Below, piece by piece: positions 54,284 through 63,081 of a DNA stretch of 64,000 nt. A model generated the notes under the pieces. It was given only the letters and a program-made list of their open reading frames with translations, had not been told where the DNA came from and did not search any database. The translations under genes and the position numbers were made by a program. The first letter of the stretch is position 1. The number at the start of each line of letters is the position of its first letter. This stretch comes from Bifidobacterium sp. (lineage in GTDB: Bacteria > Actinomycetota > Actinomycetes > Actinomycetales > Bifidobacteriaceae), in the NCBI RefSeq assembly GCF_022647885.1, contig NZ_JALCLM010000001.1:868001-932000 (forward strand), written 5' to 3'.

Positions 54284-56302
54284 TTAGACACTATGAAGAC
54301 AGGGGTCGTCGCTACTGATATGTGCTTCAACATAGGGTCTTTGCCATTCAAGAAAGCTTTCGGCATTGTTGATCAGGCCTTGCTCATGGAGCTCAGCAAC
54401 AATTGCCATACAAATGTCTTCAATCGAAGCATTCACTCTAGTTACAGCAGGGCGGGCGCCCTGATCACCCTCAGCGGTGCCGCGACCGCCAAAGCAGGCA
54501 GCTGAGGCAATGCGAAGTATTGATTCGAGTTCAGCTACAATCTGGGGGAGTCTTGATGCCATTCTTTTACTTAATCGCCGCAGCGCTGCGAAGGACCATT
54601 TGTAGTACGGCAAATACCCTGAAGTGATGGGTGTGTTGATAAGAAATACGAGAGATGAAACGGCCGTTACGAATTCGTTAATGCATAACCATGCTGCGGA
54701 GCTGTCACCTCTGGAAATCATACGAGGGAAGTTGTATTGACCAGACTGCGCTATCATGCCTAAGCGTCGAGAAATTAGCGAAAGTCGCACATCCTCGGGC
54801 ATCATTTTGAAACCTTGTCGGGTGCGTGAAAATGCCCCATAAGGGTCGGCAAATATCTCACCATTGGTAGCAGCAGCGAGCGTCGCTTCATCGAGCATGA
54901 GCCATGCTGAATGTTCGTGTTGTTCAGGTGCTTCGGGGTATCCGGTTATTGAGGTAAAGAATTCGCCAATGTCGAATACTCCTACCCTGTGCGAATCCCC
55001 TTGCGCACGAATGGTTGATTTGCGGGGCCCGAATCCCATGAATTCTTGTTCGAGAGCATCGTAATCCTGTTGCAGCTGGTCTCCGATTACTTGAAAATCT
55101 TCCGAGGTGAGCCAGAGACAAAACCCTGGGCCAAAATCATGGTCGTGTGAGTACTGATCGTCGAAGCCATAGCACTCTGATCCGTGCCCGACCAACCCCA
55201 CTGCAATGCGATCGACATAGTCGTGGTAGCGCTCTGACAACATAGCTTTGCCATATTGCTCCCAGTAAGCGCGGGAGAGTTGCAAACCTGAAATGTTGTC
55301 AGGTGACTGAGTATGTGCGTGAACAGTGTTACTGGTTTGTTCATCGCTAGGGGCGTGATGTGCTCTGAAATCAGTCTCAGTATGGGGATTTACTGTTGCT
55401 GGTGAGCTTGGCACGTTTAGCGTGGCGGTTGAAGCTAGCGTTGATTGAGCAACTTCAAGATTGTGCGTGGTGCTTCGGTAATATTCGGTATCCTTTCCAT
55501 AATGTAATTCAATAACTGCAAGGGCGTGCGTGTAAGCATCTATGGCCTCGCTCAGATGGCCGGTCTGGAAGAGAACCTGCGCAAAGCCAGCTAGAGCTGC
55601 CGCATAGTGTGCACGTTCTTCTAGCTTGCCCTGATGATAGATATTCATTGCTTCACGCGCATGGTGGAGTGCTTCGTGATTGCCGCCAGAGATATTCAGG
55701 AGCAGTAAAGCAAGATTGGTATGAGTTGAAGCAACATCAATATCTTCCTCAGGATTGGTACTAGAGCGTTCAAGTATGTTCAGTGCCTCAAGAAGATGAT
55801 GTTCAGCTTCCTTGTAGCGTTGAGTTGACGAGTAAAGCATAGAGAGATTGTTATGCAATGCCGCTAGACGGCGATCATTGCTATTCAACAAGCTTTTTGA
55901 CGCTTCAAGCGCTTGCTGATAGAGCTTCTCTGATTCTTGGAACTCTCCCGCCGCTCTCAAACTGGTTGCAGCATTGATAAGCGTGGTGAGCCATGCCTCG
56001 GTGCCAACAATACCCATGCGTTCAGCAAGAGCTAAAGATTCATGAACAATAATCGTATTATCGTCATGTCTACCTTGCGAGCGTAAAAAGCCCATAAGCT
56101 CATTGAGTACGGTCAACTCTGATGCAGCATCATGGGTGGATCTGGCTTGATGCAGTGTTTTGATCATAAAAGCTTCTGCTTGAGTAGGTGCAGCGTTGGC
56201 AGCAAATATGGCATCTAATCCTGCGAAGAACGCATCAATGTCGACACTACTGCTGTTGTGCTGATCAGTGCTGCTATTAGTGCGTGCACTGTAATGATCC
56301 AT
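54284..56302 (-). CDS. TPR and DUF4037 nucleotidyltransferase-like protein
   Basis: The 672-residue protein has helical tetratricopeptide-like repeats from about residue 90 to 290, then a DUF4037 domain whose VGLVGHGSECYGFDDQYSHDHDFG segment looks like a nucleotidyltransferase GS...DxD signature. A large C-terminal part follows. The start MDHYSARTNSS at 56302 is preferred to the first Met of the frame (56344). The substrate is not known; nucleotidyl transfer to RNA, a protein or a small molecule are all possible. It probably acts with the DUF4125 protein. Confidence 0.78.
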   Translation of the reverse strand: MDHYSARTNSSTDQHNSSSVDIDAFFAGLDAIFAANAAPTQAEAFMIKTLHQARSTHDAASELTVLNELMGFLRSQGRHDDNTIIVHESLALAERMGIVGTEAWLTTLINAATSLRAAGEFQESEKLYQQALEASKSLLNSNDRRLAALHNNLSMLYSSTQRYKEAEHHLLEALNILERSSTNPEEDIDVASTHTNLALLLLNISGGNHEALHHAREAMNIYHQGKLEERAHYAAALAGFAQVLFQTGHLSEAIDAYTHALAVIELHYGKDTEYYRSTTHNLEVAQSTLASTATLNVPSSPATVNPHTETDFRAHHAPSDEQTSNTVHAHTQSPDNISGLQLSRAYWEQYGKAMLSERYHDYVDRIAVGLVGHGSECYGFDDQYSHDHDFGPGFCLWLTSEDFQVIGDQLQQDYDALEQEFMGFGPRKSTIRAQGDSHRVGVFDIGEFFTSITGYPEAPEQHEHSAWLMLDEATLAAATNGEIFADPYGAFSRTRQGFKMMPEDVRLSLISRRLGMIAQSGQYNFPRMISRGDSSAAWLCINEFVTAVSSLVFLINTPITSGYLPYYKWSFAALRRLSKRMASRLPQIVAELESILRIASAACFGGRGTAEGDQGARPAVTRVNASIEDICMAIVAELHEQGLINNAESFLEWQRPYVEAHISSDDPCLHSV

Positions 56303-56532
56303 TCTGGGCCCCCTTGCCTGCGAAACCAATCTCAATAAGCTCATGGTTTCACTTCACCAGTGTAGGCGACTCTATATGAGGCTTTCCAATTGCCAGCGTT
56401 GAACGGCAAAGAAAGTTTAGATACAGAGCATCAGAATATGAGATTGTTACCGCCGGATTGTTACCAACAGATTGTTGACACCAGACTGTTGACACTCCAA
56501 ACACATGCGATGAGGCGAGCAGCTATATATAC

Positions 56533-57744
56533 CTAAGCTTTTGGTGAGGAACCTATAGCTTCAGGGTGGATTTCACGCATACGTTGGAGCGCACCTGTAT
56601 GAGTTTCATGACGCCAAGAGTAAATGACGAGCAATACCACCGCGAATATGGCAAAGGGCACACCCGCAAGTGCTGGATAGTGATAATTTGCATCTGCTGA
56701 GAGAGTGATGCCACCAACAAGTGATCCAACAGCATTACCAAGATTGAACGCCACCTGAACGGCAGCGCCGCCGATAAGCTCTCCGCCGCCCTCTCCTGCT
56801 TCAACCATAAGAATTTGTTGCGGTGAAGAGATGAAGAATAATCCAAATGCTACCCAAAAGGTCAATATAGCCGTGCTAATAGGTGTGCCTGGAATCAGAA
56901 AAACCAATAATAGACCAACTGCTGATATTGATTGGCCAAGCGCTGCAGTGCCGGCGTGACGCCATTTGTCTGTAAGAGTTCCACCGCTAAGCCCACCAAT
57001 AACCATGCCGAATCCCGCCAGCATCATCAGTGCAGGTACGACCGTCGCAGCATAGCCACCAACGTGAATAAGCCACGGTGATACGTAACTCCACCAGCAA
57101 AAAATGCCGGTATTACCTACAAATACTGCCCCTAGGATGAACCAAGGACCTCTACGACGAAGGAATTTGAACTGCCCTGCAATGCCTGCATCTTTGATTG
57201 CAGCAACGTCAGGAACCCAAATCGCCACCAGTACAAGGGTTAATACAGCCCAAATACTTAACGCAGCGAAGGTCATTCGCCAGCTCATGTGTTGAGCTAA
57301 GAGTGTGCCAGCGGGAACGCCAACCATATTTGCTACAGTCTGTCCGGTTACCATGAGTGAAACAGCTTTTGCTTCTTTACCTGGATCTGCCACCGATTTA
57401 GCAATTAAGGTTGCTGTACCGAAAAATGCGCCATGGGGTAGTCCAGCAATAAAACGTGCAGCGACCAGCATGGGCGCGTTGAGTGAGAGTGCTGAGAGCA
57501 AGTTGCCAATTACGATAAGCAGCACGAATATCATAATGAGTCGTTTTGGTGGTATCTTGCGACCAAAGACCAGAATTAAGGTACCAAAGCACACACCTAT
57601 GGCATAAGCAGAGATGAAATGGCCGGCTGTCGGTATGCTCACATGCATGGCTGCGGCAGATTGGGGGAGTATCCCCATCATAACGAATTCAGCGGCGCCG
57701 AGTGCGAATGCACCCGCGGCCAGGGCAAGAAGACTCTTCTTCAT
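56533..57744 (-). CDS. MFS transporter of the drug:proton antiporter type
   Basis: The 403-residue protein has about 12 transmembrane helices and starts MKKSLLALAAGAFALGAAEFVMMGILPQSA, which resembles YdhP/AraJ-like DHA1 exporters of sugars or drugs. No local regulator is present. The substrate cannot be told from sequence. It is separated from the DUF4037 gene by 188 bases without a gene. Confidence 0.87.
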   Translation of the reverse strand: MKKSLLALAAGAFALGAAEFVMMGILPQSAAAMHVSIPTAGHFISAYAIGVCFGTLILVFGRKIPPKRLIMIFVLLIVIGNLLSALSLNAPMLVAARFIAGLPHGAFFGTATLIAKSVADPGKEAKAVSLMVTGQTVANMVGVPAGTLLAQHMSWRMTFAALSIWAVLTLVLVAIWVPDVAAIKDAGIAGQFKFLRRRGPWFILGAVFVGNTGIFCWWSYVSPWLIHVGGYAATVVPALMMLAGFGMVIGGLSGGTLTDKWRHAGTAALGQSISAVGLLLVFLIPGTPISTAILTFWVAFGLFFISSPQQILMVEAGEGGGELIGGAAVQVAFNLGNAVGSLVGGITLSADANYHYPALAGVPFAIFAVVLLVIYSWRHETHTGALQRMREIHPEAIGSSPKA

Positions 57745-58139
57745 ATGTGCTTTCTTCAGACACTCATCAGGGCAAGGTAGAAAGCGTTGAAGCAGCCCTC
57801 TATCGCAGATTATTTTACGATTATCCCGTCACAAACTGTTGTCGCTGTGTTGTGGAGAAGCTGGCATTCTGAGCGCTGGTGATATAGCGTATCGATGCTA
57901 TCGCTGGACGTTTGCAGCTCATCATTGCACGCGAGTTCATGTGCAACGATATTTGCTCGTCACCATGCATATGGGTTGATTGTCGAGGGATGTAGCATGC
58001 TGATATATCTTCATTCAGTCGCTGCGGCGTGACCCCTGAATCATCATGGAATCAGTATATAGTAGCGACACTATTAGCGACACCAAGAGTATAGATAAAA
58101 GAAAACCAGAACCGCTGATTTCCAACGATTCCGGTCACT
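57745..58139. other. Intergenic region without a recognised gene
   Basis: Apart from the MFS promoter area, nothing here can be supported. An open frame from 58046 runs into lysS, but it passes through the tRNA-Pro gene and is not real coding sequence. Confidence 0.6.
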
Positions 58140-58216
<77 letters not shown>

Positions 58217-58333
58217 CGATACAACGTGTCAGATGTTACACCGACCCCAGACCAAACGCCAAACAAGGTTGCTAGTGGGGTTAATGCCTCCATTTCCCTG
58301 TGGTGTATCGGCTTCTGCGTACACTGTGGGCTT

Positions 58334-60022
58334 ATGACCGAGTCGAATCAGAATGCATCGCAAAGCCAAGTCTCAGACCATCAAGAGTCAGACAAGAACA
58401 CTGAGGATTCCACCGCACAAACTATGACAACAGTTGAGCGTGCCGAGTTGCTCCTGGATCAGGATGGTGCAATTCAAGAACGTGTGGAACAAGGTTCATC
58501 GCTTGATGAAGCTATTGACCCAAGTAACAAGGAATTCGGTAGCAACGCTCATCCAGAGCAGGTGCAGATGCGTGTGGCAAAACGTGCCATGATGCTCAAG
58601 GAAGGCCTAGAGCCTTATCCAGTACACCTTGATGTCACCACGTCCATCAATGACTTGCGTGCGCAATATGACGGTACGTTGGAAGCCGGCCAGGAGACTG
58701 AAGACGTCGTCGGTATTGCAGGACGAGTGTTGTTCTTGCGTAACGGTGGAGGCCTGTGCTTTGCACAACTTGCAGCAGGTGATGGGGTACGTATTCAGGC
58801 CATGATTTCTAAGCGAGAAGTCGGTGCTGATTCTCTTAAACAATTCAAACAACTGGTTGACCTCGGTGATCATCTATTTGTGCGTGGCAGAGTGATTGCT
58901 TCGAAAACTGGCGAGCTCTCAGTATTCGCCACAGACTGGGCTATTGCTGCAAAAGCTCTACAGCCACTTCCTGCACTACATAAGGAACTCAACGAGGAAC
59001 AACGCACTCGTAAACCATATATCGGCATGATTGCTGATGATCATATTCGTGAGATGGTTCGTCGCCGTTCAGCTACGGTGAGCTCATTGAGAAACACCTT
59101 CGGCGGGCATGATTTTCTCGAAGTTGAAACGCCTATGTTGCAAACAGTTCATGGCGGTGCAGCAGCTCGACCGTTTACCACGCATATGAACGCCTTCGAC
59201 ATTGATTTATTCCTCCGTATCGCTCCTGAATTGTTCTTGAAACGCTGTTTGGTCGGCGGTATCGATCGAGTCTTTGAAATCAATCGTAATTTCCGTAACG
59301 AAGGTGTAGATGCTACACACGCACCGGAATTCACCATGCTCGAGGCTTATCAGGCATATGGCACATACGATACGATCGCGGATTTGGTCAAGGAACTCAT
59401 ACAGCATGCCGCAGTGGATGCATTCGGTTCAACCAAGGTGACGCTGCTGGACGGTACCGAATACGATTTTGGTGGCGAGTGGAAGACCATCACCATGTAT
59501 GGTTCTCTATCCGAGGCGCTGGGGGAGCAGATCACTCCTGAGACCAGTGTTGAGCATTTGCGTGCGATTGCAGACAAGCTCGGGCTTGAACAAGAGGCTG
59601 CTGAAAACCATGGCAAATTAGTTGAGCATCTGTGGGAACACTTCTGGGAAGATAAACTCTACAAGCCCACTTTTGTACGTGATTTCCCCGTTGAGACATC
59701 ACCGTTAGTGAAATCTCATCGCAGTATTCCTGGTGTCGTCGAGAAGTGGGATTTATACGTACGCGGCTTTGAGCTAGCAACAGGTTACTCTGAGCTCAAT
59801 GATCCAGTGGTTCAACGTCAGCGTTTCGTCGAACAGGCCAAGATGGCTTTGGCTGGGGACGTTGAAGCTATGGATATTGATGAGGACTTCCTTGAAGCTT
59901 TGGGTGTCGGTATGCCTCCAGCAGGCGGCATGGGCATGGGCATAGACCGTTTGCTTATTGCATTGACTGGTGCCACGATCCGTGAGACCATCACCTTTCC
60001 ACTAGTTAAACCACTTAATTAG
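58334..60022 (+). CDS. lysS: Lysyl-tRNA synthetase (class II)
   Basis: The 562-residue enzyme charges tRNA-Lys. It has an N-terminal Ser/Gln-rich extension of about 80 residues, an OB-fold anticodon-binding domain and the class II catalytic core, with RRSATVSSLRNTF, the large block around MFRNEGVDATHAPEFTMLEAYQAY and motif 3 GMGMGIDRLLIALTG. The ATG at 58334 lies after tRNA-Pro and has only a weak ribosome binding site, so a slightly later start (for example the next Met near residue 31) is possible. The N-terminal extension is common in actinobacteria. Confidence 0.94.
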   Translation: MTESNQNASQSQVSDHQESDKNTEDSTAQTMTTVERAELLLDQDGAIQERVEQGSSLDEAIDPSNKEFGSNAHPEQVQMRVAKRAMMLKEGLEPYPVHLDVTTSINDLRAQYDGTLEAGQETEDVVGIAGRVLFLRNGGGLCFAQLAAGDGVRIQAMISKREVGADSLKQFKQLVDLGDHLFVRGRVIASKTGELSVFATDWAIAAKALQPLPALHKELNEEQRTRKPYIGMIADDHIREMVRRRSATVSSLRNTFGGHDFLEVETPMLQTVHGGAAARPFTTHMNAFDIDLFLRIAPELFLKRCLVGGIDRVFEINRNFRNEGVDATHAPEFTMLEAYQAYGTYDTIADLVKELIQHAAVDAFGSTKVTLLDGTEYDFGGEWKTITMYGSLSEALGEQITPETSVEHLRAIADKLGLEQEAAENHGKLVEHLWEHFWEDKLYKPTFVRDFPVETSPLVKSHRSIPGVVEKWDLYVRGFELATGYSELNDPVVQRQRFVEQAKMALAGDVEAMDIDEDFLEALGVGMPPAGGMGMGIDRLLIALTGATIRETITFPLVKPLN

Positions 60023-60121
60023 TGCTGAATAGGTGCCAGATAGCTACTGTATTGGTATCGGATTGATGCGATATACACAGCGTTGAGTGGCGGTATGTCA
60101 TAATCGCTACACTCTTCAATT

Positions 60122-61108
60122 ATGGATTGGAAGCTGTGGGTTACAGGGCTACGGCCCAAAACACTGCCAGCTAGTGTCGCCCCCGTATTTGTAGGAGCGG
60201 CATCGGCATGGCATGCGTTACAGCAATCAACAATCTGCCCTGACATCTATCCGGTGCCACAAGCATGTATTACTGCGACGCAACGGTATCAGGCGGCTCA
60301 GGAACGTTTCTCTACCGTACTCATTGCATGCGCATTATTGGCGTTATTCCTACAAGTAGCGGTGAATTTCGCCAACGACTATTCAGACGGCATACGAGGA
60401 ACTGATGCCGCCAGACATGTTGAAGAATCTTACAGTGACAAACCTCAACGTTTAGTAGCTTCTGGTGTAAAACCGTCTCTAGTGCTGACTGCCGCGGCTA
60501 TCAGTGCGATAAGTGCCTGCGTCTTCGGCATGATTGCGGTATTAATTTCGGGTCAATATCTGCTGATTCCGATAGGAGTTCTATGTGTTTTGGCAGGGTG
60601 GTTCTATACCGGTGGCAAACATCCTTACGGATATTCTGGCTTTGGTGAGCTTCTAGTATTTCTATGTTTTGGCGGAGTAGCCACATTAGGTACCCAGTAT
60701 GCCTTAGCTGCTCGTATCGATAGCTTAGGCATTCTCGGAGCTGTATGCACAGGCTTACTCTCTTGCGTGATGCTGATGGTTAATAACCTGCGAGATTTGT
60801 CACAAGACGAAGCGGTAGCTAAACGTACCTTAGCGGTTCGATTAGGGCGTAACCGTGCCACAGTCGCACTGTATGTCGCTGTACTGATTCCTGCGGCAGT
60901 AATGGTCTGTGCGATATTTCTGAGTGTCAGCTCAGACCTAGAGCGACTCTGGCCATTGTCCTTAAGTGCAACATTAGCTCTTGGCTCTATGTGGTCCGTG
61001 GTAAGTACTGTGCATAATCAACAGTTCAAGAGTGCTTTGTCGAGAAGCGGTACAGCCCTGTTATTGTATGCAGTCACTCACATTGTTGCAGTGGTGCTCG
61101 TTGCTTGA
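60122..61108 (+). CDS. UbiA-family prenyltransferase, MenA-like
   Basis: The 328-residue membrane protein shows the two Asp-rich prenyl diphosphate motifs, NFANDYSDGIRGTD near residue 85 and NNLRDLSQDEAVAKRTLAVRLG near residue 220, with eight or so helices. MenA adds a polyprenyl chain to dihydroxynaphthoate in menaquinone synthesis. Other menaquinone genes are not present in this window, so it may use a scavenged precursor or serve another aromatic substrate. The start MDWKLWVTGLRPKTLPASV is typical of the family. Confidence 0.85.
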   Translation: MDWKLWVTGLRPKTLPASVAPVFVGAASAWHALQQSTICPDIYPVPQACITATQRYQAAQERFSTVLIACALLALFLQVAVNFANDYSDGIRGTDAARHVEESYSDKPQRLVASGVKPSLVLTAAAISAISACVFGMIAVLISGQYLLIPIGVLCVLAGWFYTGGKHPYGYSGFGELLVFLCFGGVATLGTQYALAARIDSLGILGAVCTGLLSCVMLMVNNLRDLSQDEAVAKRTLAVRLGRNRATVALYVAVLIPAAVMVCAIFLSVSSDLERLWPLSLSATLALGSMWSVVSTVHNQQFKSALSRSGTALLLYAVTHIVAVVLVA

Positions 61109-61224
61109 TAAGCGACGCAATGCCTATAGTGCCCCTGACCTGCCTGTACGCAGTCTAGGTGTCCCGAATATATGGCCTCAAAGTTAGGTGCTTTCCGGTC
61201 AAAGTGTCCGCATAGAATGCGTGT

Positions 61225-61971
61225 ATGACATACAAACTCATATTGCTCCGGCATGGCCAGAGCGCATGGAATAAAACCAATCAGTTCACCGGCTGGGTTG
61301 ATGTCCCCCTGACCGAGCAAGGTGTCGAAGAAGCCAAGCATGGTGGCGATCTGCTCAAGGAAAAGAATGTCCTTCCTGACATTGTTTTCACATCCTTGCT
61401 GCGTCGCGCTATCAACACAGCGAATCTTGCCCTTGATGAGGCTGACCGCCTGTGGATTCCTGTTAAGCGCAGCTGGCACCTCAACGAGCGTCACTATGGA
61501 GCCTTGCAAGGTAAGAACAAAGCTGAAATTCGCGAGAAGTACGGCGATGAGAAGTTCATGATCTGGCGTCGTTCTTATGGCACTCCACCGCCAGAAATTG
61601 ATCCAAATGATGAATTCTCACAGAATGGCGATCCTCGTTATGCAGGAGAACCAGTTCCTGAGACTGAAGCGCTTGCAAATGTCGTTGAGCGAGTAACGCC
61701 ATACTGGGAAAGCGAAATCATTCCAGAGCTCAAGGCTGGTAAAACAGTCCTCATTGCAGCGCATGGCAACTCCTTGCGCGCCATTGTTAAAATGCTTGAT
61801 GGTTTGAGCGAGGAAGAAATTTCTAAGGTCAACATTCCAACAGCTATTCCACTGCTGTATGAACTTGATGAAAACTTCAAGCCGATTAAGCCTCGTGGTG
61901 AGTACCTCGACCCAGAGGCAGCCGCTGCGGGTGCAGCAGCAGTCGCTGCTCAAGGTCAGCAGAAGAAGTAA
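61225..61971 (+). CDS. gpmA: 2,3-bisphosphoglycerate-dependent phosphoglycerate mutase
   Basis: The enzyme interconverts 3- and 2-phosphoglycerate in lower glycolysis, which the bifid shunt feeds. The 248-residue protein has [10 protein letters not shown] with the catalytic His, the [15 protein letters not shown] segment and [17 protein letters not shown] with the second His. A short Ala/Gln-rich tail ends the protein. A very strong terminator follows 16 bases after the stop. Confidence 0.96.
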   Translation: MTYKLILLRHGQSAWNKTNQFTGWVDVPLTEQGVEEAKHGGDLLKEKNVLPDIVFTSLLRRAINTANLALDEADRLWIPVKRSWHLNERHYGALQGKNKAEIREKYGDEKFMIWRRSYGTPPPEIDPNDEFSQNGDPRYAGEPVPETEALANVVERVTPYWESEIIPELKAGKTVLIAAHGNSLRAIVKMLDGLSEEEISKVNIPTAIPLLYELDENFKPIKPRGEYLDPEAAAAGAAAVAAQGQQKK

Positions 61972-61987
61972 CTCCGACGGAGACACA

Positions 61988-62039
61988 CACAATGTGCCCT
62001 GTTTTCATGAAATAACTCATGAAAACAGGGCACATTGTG
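61988..62039 (+). terminator. Terminator of gpmA
   Basis: A perfect 23-bp stem (CACAATGTGCCC... with its exact complement) and a 6-nt loop, followed by ATATTTA. It is one of the longest perfect stems in the window. Confidence 0.9.
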
Positions 62040-62059
62040 ATATTTACACAGCTCATTGT

Positions 62060-62164
62060 CGATTGTGTAGGGATTATCAGATAGTCGGTCACTATAAACA
62101 TTGAAAAATCGCCGTATACCAACGCTTACTACTCGCGGTATACGGCGAAATCCCTACACAAACG
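62060..62164 (+). repeat. Family A element, copy 6
   Basis: A 105-bp copy starting CGATTGTGTAGGGATT with core AAAAATCGCCGTATA 44 nt from the left end, and ending ATCCCTACACAAACG. In this copy the core takes part in an inner stem (CGCCGTATACC/GGTATACGGCG) not found in the others. It lies between the convergent gpmA and phoU genes. Confidence 0.75.
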
Positions 62165-62180
62165 TCAAACTGCTAGAAAC

Positions 62181-62852
62181 TCAGTCTGGGTCTTCGCCAC
62201 TTGGCTCTTTGCTGGGGTCAAATCCTGAAACTATGTACACAACGCGACGTGCAGCGGACACAGCGTGGTCTCCGAGTCGCTCCATGAAGCGTGCAAGCAG
62301 AACCATATCAATCATCTGCTGCTTAGATCCTGACCATTCGTCCGAAAGGGCCAAATCAAAGGTCTGATGATGCAAATTGTCGAGTTTGTCATCATCAACG
62401 ATGATCTGTTCGGCAGTTGTGGCATCTTTATCAGCGAGCATAGAGACTAAGCGATCCGCAGTCATATCTAGGAATTGCTGCATCTGAGTAAACAACTCCT
62501 GAGTTTCAGGGGGCAGCGTTGGCTGTGGGTAAGTGCGACGAGCAGTTTCGGCGATATGCCTCGCCAAATCGCCCATACGCTCAAAGGTGGCCGAAAGTCT
62601 CAACGTAGAAACAATCACACGCAAATCAGTTGCCACAGGACTTTGTTTAGCTAAGAGCCTGATGCATTGATCGATAACGCTGGATTCTAGAGCATCGATT
62701 TCAATATCTCCATCGATGACCGTCTGCGCTGCCTCAACATCTGATTTAAGAAGTGCACTGCCTGCGCCGTGGATAGCTCGGCTAACATCCTGTGCCATTC
62801 GGTCAAGGTCATCTGCGACCTGTTTCAACTCCTCGTTGAAAATAACGCGCAT
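62181..62852 (-). CDS. phoU: PhoU phosphate signalling regulator
   Basis: The 223-residue protein is a three-helix-bundle repeat of the PhoU family (LKQVADDLDRMAQDVSRA and later MIDMVLLARFMERLGDHAVSAARRVVY, with the ERMGDLARHI segment in the first repeat). PhoU links the phosphate ABC transporter to the PhoR/SenX3 sensor and lowers uptake when phosphate is plentiful. Here it stands alone rather than after pst genes and is divergent from a SenX3-like sensor, as in many actinobacteria. Confidence 0.92.
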   Translation of the reverse strand: MRVIFNEELKQVADDLDRMAQDVSRAIHGAGSALLKSDVEAAQTVIDGDIEIDALESSVIDQCIRLLAKQSPVATDLRVIVSTLRLSATFERMGDLARHIAETARRTYPQPTLPPETQELFTQMQQFLDMTADRLVSMLADKDATTAEQIIVDDDKLDNLHHQTFDLALSDEWSGSKQQMIDMVLLARFMERLGDHAVSAARRVVYIVSGFDPSKEPSGEDPD

Positions 62853-63081
62853 TTTCCGCTACCCTCTCTCGTGACCTGTTACATATCCACGACAAGTCTA
62901 TAGGTTATGTACCCCAGAGGCACGCTGGTACCGGAAAAAACACTGCGAGTTAGCTCACTGTTCATACAACGACACCCTCGATTCATGCTGTGCTCGTGCT
63001 AGCTAAGAGTATCCACGGGTACAATGTGTGCACAGACAGATGTCGGTATCGACGGCCAAGAGCGTTCGGAGGCAGACACCT

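Noticed and set aside
61988-62039. Member of hairpin family B
   Set aside because: The stem is longer and perfect but lacks the ATAACTGC outer sequence, so it is treated as an ordinary terminator.
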